Assembly (NCBI GenBank): GCA_945870925.1
Contig: CAMBTZ010000053.1
Coordinates: 1 to 8,835, forward strand
Length of the DNA stretch: 8,835 nucleotides
Source: Chlamydia trachomatis
GTDB taxonomy: Bacteria > Chlamydiota > Chlamydiia > Chlamydiales > 2-12-FULL-49-11
Direction of reading: 5' to 3'
Shown: in pieces, positions 6,613 to 8,835 of the stretch
Position numbering within the stretch: the stretch's first letter is position 1
How the letters are laid out: the number at the start of each line of letters is the position of its first letter
Notes under the pieces: model-generated
Databases searched by the model: none
The model's input: the letters and a program-made list of their open reading frames with translations, nothing else
What the model was told of the DNA's origin: nothing
Translations under genes and position numbers: made by a program

Positions 6613-7274
6613 GGCTCTTCTCCAAGCTCAAACTTCATATAGCGAATTGACTTCCCTAAACTTAACCAAAGGCGATTAAAATAGGAGGATCCGTATTCAT
6701 CAGAAAGAATACTATCTTCTGAATTCATCCATCTTGGATGTTCCTTAAGCACTTGCATCATTTGCTCTGAATATTTTTTATCATCTGTAACAAGGGTTAA
6801 TGTTGTGCCCGGCTTGCTTACATTCGTAACCATTTGAATAAAAGGAGATTGAATGATTCTGTTTTTTGCATGACTATTTTTTGGCCACGGATCCGGAAAA
6901 TTGACGTAAGCCTTTTCAATTCGATTCTGTTTTAAATAATTCAAGCAAAAATCTTCTGCCATTCCACAAACAGGAAGTAGATTTTTAAGACCTAAATTGT
7001 GTTTTTTAGACCATATTTGCCTTGCTCTTGTAAACTTTTTTTCAACACCAATCCAATTATATTGTGGATTTAGACTGGCAGCTCTTACTAACCACTCTCC
7101 GTTTCCACTACAAAACTCTATACAGATCGGGTTGTCGTTCTCAAAAATTTCACAGAATGGAACATTGAATTTATCATGCTCATCATAGTGTCTTGGCACA
7201 CAGAGCATTCCCTCATGAAGGAGAGGCTTTCGCTCCTCCCATGTAAACAATATAGATAAATCTGCAGGTCTCAT
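6609..7274 (-). CDS. trmB: tRNA (guanine-N7-)-methyltransferase
   Basis: TrmB uses S-adenosylmethionine to form m7G at position 46 in the variable loop of many tRNAs. The 221-residue product shows a SAM-binding segment IEFCSGNGEW (52-61), NWIGVEKK (73-80), the family hallmark NFPDPWPKNSHAKNR (125-139) and TDD (163-165). The ATG at 7274 is chosen because the product then starts like chlamydial homologues (MRPADL, followed by FTWEERKP). A longer frame from 7331 would begin inside tRNA-Leu and is not credible. Before the start only a weak GAG is seen. The gene lies 18 bp after tRNA-Leu and overlaps the following unknown gene by four bases, so the three probably share one transcript. FCSGNG differs from the GxGxG-like loop of E. 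coli but fits remembered chlamydial TrmB. Confidence 0.94.
   Translation of the reverse strand: MRPADLSILFTWEERKPLLHEGMLCVPRHYDEHDKFNVPFCEIFENDNPICIEFCSGNGEWLVRAASLNPQYNWIGVEKKFTRARQIWSKKHNLGLKNLLPVCGMAEDFCLNYLKQNRIEKAYVNFPDPWPKNSHAKNRIIQSPFIQMVTNVSKPGTTLTLVTDDKKYSEQMMQVLKEHPRWMNSEDSILSDEYGSSYFNRLWLSLGKSIRYMKFELGEEP
6620..6623 (-). promoter_or_regulatory. Ribosome binding site of the uncharacterised gene inside trmB
   Basis: Minus-strand GGAG lies within the last codons of trmB, 7 nt before the ATG at 6612. With the ATGA overlap this supports translational coupling and the first of the two adjacent ATG codons. Confidence 0.5.
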
Positions 7275-7292
7275 GACTCTAAATAGAAAGTA

Positions 7293-7373
7293 TGCCCAGG
7301 AAGGGACTTGAACCCCCATGCCTTGCGGCACCAGATCCTAAGTCTGGCGTGTCTACCATTTCACCACCTGGGC
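7293..7373 (-). tRNA. tRNA-Leu, anticodon UAG
   Basis: On the minus strand a class II tRNA folds with acceptor stem GCCCAGG/CCTGGGC and discriminator A. The anticodon stem is CCAGA/TCTGG with loop CTTAGGA (anticodon TAG). A long variable arm, TGCCGCAAGGCA, forms its own hairpin, and the T arm has loop TTCAAGT. The unmatched base at the 3' end is the leucine discriminator A; no CCA follows. It reads Leu codons CUA and probably CUG/CUN by wobble. It leads the transcription unit that continues into trmB, so processing at its 3' end would release the trmB mRNA. Confidence 0.97.
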
Positions 7374-7389
7374 AGGTAATGAAATGAAG

Positions 7390-7419
7390 ATTCTACAGTT
7401 TTCTTTAGTTTTTAGTCAA
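7390..7419 (-). promoter_or_regulatory. Promoter of tRNA-Leu/trmB, partly inside the upstream coding region
   Basis: On the minus strand TTGACT (7414-7419) and TAGAAT (7390-7395) are 18 bases apart. A start near 7383 would be about 10 nt before the tRNA. The -35 is made by Leu-Thr codons near the end of the preceding gene, whose stop is at 7405-7407, so promoter and coding sequence are shared. Confidence 0.65.
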
Positions 7420-8745
7420 GAAACAAAGCATTTGATACACAAGTCGTGCCGCAGCAAGCTCTGAGGACAGTTCTCCGGCTTGCGGATTAAGGCCGACAAA
7501 GTCAAATCCAACTACTTTTTTCTTCCGAATTACTGTTTTCAGAAGTTTTATTACCTTGTTATAAGACAAACCCATTGGTTCGGGACGCTTACTCATCATA
7601 ACACTTGGATCAAAAACGCTTGCATCAATTGTGATGTAAACAACATTCTCTGATAATTCCTCGATAACATCTTCCATCCAATGGTCATCTATTTCATCGA
7701 ATATATCACCTGCAAAGAAAATTTTATCGTATTGAAGATCCTTTTTTTCTCGATTCGATGTCGATCTTATCCCTACCTGAACAACATCTTTTGCGTACTC
7801 AACCCCTTTCTTCATAGAGCATGCCTGGCTATAAGATGAGCCATCAAAACTTGATCTTAATTGAGTGGAACTACCAAGGTGAAGAATCGAAAAAGAGCCG
7901 AATTTCTCTTTTAAACCCCTCATTGCTCCAATAGTAACTGTCTGATCCTCGCCTATAAAAACAGGGAATTTTTCATCTCTCAAAAGTTGAAGCGTTAACT
8001 GCTCCACATCTTCAACAAAAACATGAGGGGTTTCAATCGAAACAAGAGGCTTAAAAGTATGTACGCCTATCCGAGATAGCTGCTGATCAGTCTCAAGGTC
8101 ATAATCTTCCATAAATTTAGAAGCTTTTAAAATAGATAACGGAGCGTAAAACTCTTTAACTTGAACAGGATGTTCATAAAGAACAGGCACAATCACATAT
8201 TTTGCAGTCTCATATGGCGTATCTTTACCTAAAAACGAAGGGAGCTCTGGATGGCTTTTTGATAAAGGGAGATATTTTTCTGTAAATCCAAGGCCAACAA
8301 GTACGCTGCCGTGATCTTCAGTAACTTTTAAACTTTTTAAAACCGGCTTAATATTTTTTAATTCATATTCAGCATTAGAAAATTCATCAAAAACAAACTT
8401 AAGCTCTTTTTGAAGAGCAATTTCTAGATCAACTTCAGAGAACCCACCACTTTTTTTACAAACAATCGTCCTCTCTTTTTTACCATTTCGATATAAATCA
8501 CCTAAAATAATACCCGCTGAAATTACAGAACCCATTAACCCATCAGCGGTTGCTAAAATCACATCTACAACATCACTTGATGGTAAAACTTGACTAGATT
8601 CAAGCATTCTCGACTCTTTGGGTAAAAAATGCGTATGAAAAAGCGGACGACACTGTGATAATGAACTTATTTCTAAAGCATTGGTTAGAGCTCCTGTTTG
8701 AGAGGTGCTTTGTCCTGAGCCATTAATTAAATAATAATTTTTCAT
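7405..8745 (-). CDS. Fused PvlArgDC-like / agmatinase-fold protein, predicted catalytically inactive
   Basis: The 446-residue intact product reads as two domains. Residues 1-160 align without gaps through the first 45 positions with pyruvoyl-dependent arginine decarboxylase: a GSGxS start (9-13), xALTNAL (18-24), then HTHFLP (37-42) where active enzymes have the self-cleavage site T/S-S-[VI]-[LM]-P. Residues 183-446 follow the ureohydrolase (agmatinase/arginase) pattern: IGEDQT (264-269) for GGDHS, LGSSTQL (290-296) for DAHxD, SYSQ (304-307), VQVGIRSTS (322-330), TIDASVFDP (372-380) for SxDxDxxDP, RPEPMG and VGFDFVGLNP. The pyruvoyl-forming serine is His39, and five of six metal ligands are replaced, so neither reaction is expected. 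A role in arginine or polyamine sensing, or as a partner of active enzymes, is inference. The start codon has no Shine-Dalgarno. Domain identity is from remembered motifs; the C-terminal domain is surer than the N-terminal. Confidence 0.8.
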   Translation of the reverse strand: MKNYYLINGSGQSTSQTGALTNALEISSLSQCRPLFHTHFLPKESRMLESSQVLPSSDVVDVILATADGLMGSVISAGIILGDLYRNGKKERTIVCKKSGGFSEVDLEIALQKELKFVFDEFSNAEYELKNIKPVLKSLKVTEDHGSVLVGLGFTEKYLPLSKSHPELPSFLGKDTPYETAKYVIVPVLYEHPVQVKEFYAPLSILKASKFMEDYDLETDQQLSRIGVHTFKPLVSIETPHVFVEDVEQLTLQLLRDEKFPVFIGEDQTVTIGAMRGLKEKFGSFSILHLGSSTQLRSSFDGSSYSQACSMKKGVEYAKDVVQVGIRSTSNREKKDLQYDKIFFAGDIFDEIDDHWMEDVIEELSENVVYITIDASVFDPSVMMSKRPEPMGLSYNKVIKLLKTVIRKKKVVGFDFVGLNPQAGELSSELAAARLVYQMLCFLTKN

Positions 8746-8754
8746 ATTTATCTA

Positions 8755-8783
8755 TTATTAAAATTTTTAATTACTAAGTACAA
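8755..8783 (-). promoter_or_regulatory. Possible promoter of the fusion-protein gene
   Basis: On the minus strand TTGTAC (8778-8783) and TAATAA (8755-8760) are 17 bases apart. The start would fall within a few bases of the ATG at 8745, matching the absence of a ribosome binding site. The region is so A+T-rich that chance matches are likely. Confidence 0.3.
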
Positions 8784-8811
8784 TTTATACTATTTCATTT
8801 TCTTTGTAAGA

Positions 8812-8825
8812 TAAAAAAAACTCTC
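8812..8825 (-). terminator. Possible 3' half of a terminator for a gene beyond the right edge
   Basis: Read on the minus strand, CGAGAG is followed by eight T residues. This looks like the descending arm and T tract of an intrinsic terminator whose other arm would lie beyond 8835. The hairpin cannot be confirmed within the window. Confidence 0.2.
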
Positions 8826-8835
8826 GTTAAATATT

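Noticed and set aside
6997..7188. A 63-codon plus-strand frame inside trmB.
   Set aside because: Antisense to the SAM-binding part of TrmB; no translation signals.
7275..7331. A longer trmB reading frame starting inside tRNA-Leu.
   Set aside because: The extra 19 residues are antisense-free translation of the tRNA 3' half; the protein from 7274 already has the normal TrmB start.
7405..8745. Reading the fusion gene as a normal active agmatinase (speB).
   Set aside because: The GGDHS, DAHxD and DxD ligand positions are mostly replaced, so an activity-based name would mislead.

Overview
The window looks like chromosomal DNA from a bacterium of the phylum Chlamydiota, probably a member outside the genus Chlamydia (an amoeba- or arthropod-associated 'environmental' chlamydia). 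Three things point there. The order smpB-dnaN-recF is the one found in Chlamydia. DnaN, RecF, Pgi and TrmB resemble remembered chlamydial sequences more than those of other bacteria. The DNA is A+T-rich and the tRNA genes lack an encoded CCA. This assignment is from memory and gene order; no search was run.

Layout. At the left edge (1-1152, minus) lies most of an SDR-type NAD(P)-binding protein with a DUF2867 domain, cut off by the window. It is divergent from a plus-strand replication/translation cluster: smpB (1238-1687), dnaN (1749-2855, with its own strong sigma70-type promoter) and recF (2856-3902, directly abutting dnaN). recF runs head-on into pgi (3838-5466, minus) and the two genes overlap by 65 bp. 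Divergent from pgi is a plus-strand tRNA-Pro(UGG) gene (5573-5647). Its 3' end supplies, on the opposite strand, the last codons and stop of an uncharacterised Cys-free protein (5629-6612, minus). That protein overlaps trmB (6609-7274) by the four bases ATGA. trmB lies 18 bp behind tRNA-Leu(UAG) (7293-7373), so tRNA-Leu, trmB and the unknown gene form one transcription unit. Its good promoter lies across the 3' end of the next gene upstream.

That next gene (7405-8745, minus) is the most unusual item. It is an intact 446-residue protein that I read as a fusion of a pyruvoyl-dependent arginine decarboxylase-like domain and an agmatinase/arginase-fold domain, the two consecutive steps arginine to agmatine to putrescine. 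Both halves appear to have lost their catalytic residues: the self-cleaving serine is replaced by histidine, and five of six metal ligands are gone. The frame is open and the folds are recognisable, so this looks like a maintained double pseudoenzyme, possibly an arginine/polyamine sensor or scaffold, rather than decay.

The other genes are housekeeping: ribosome rescue (SmpB), sliding clamp (DnaN), recombination repair (RecF), glycolysis/gluconeogenesis (Pgi) and tRNA m7G46 methylation (TrmB). Intergenic space is very short and is mostly filled by promoter-like elements. I saw no insertion sequences, CRISPR arrays, phage genes or riboswitches.
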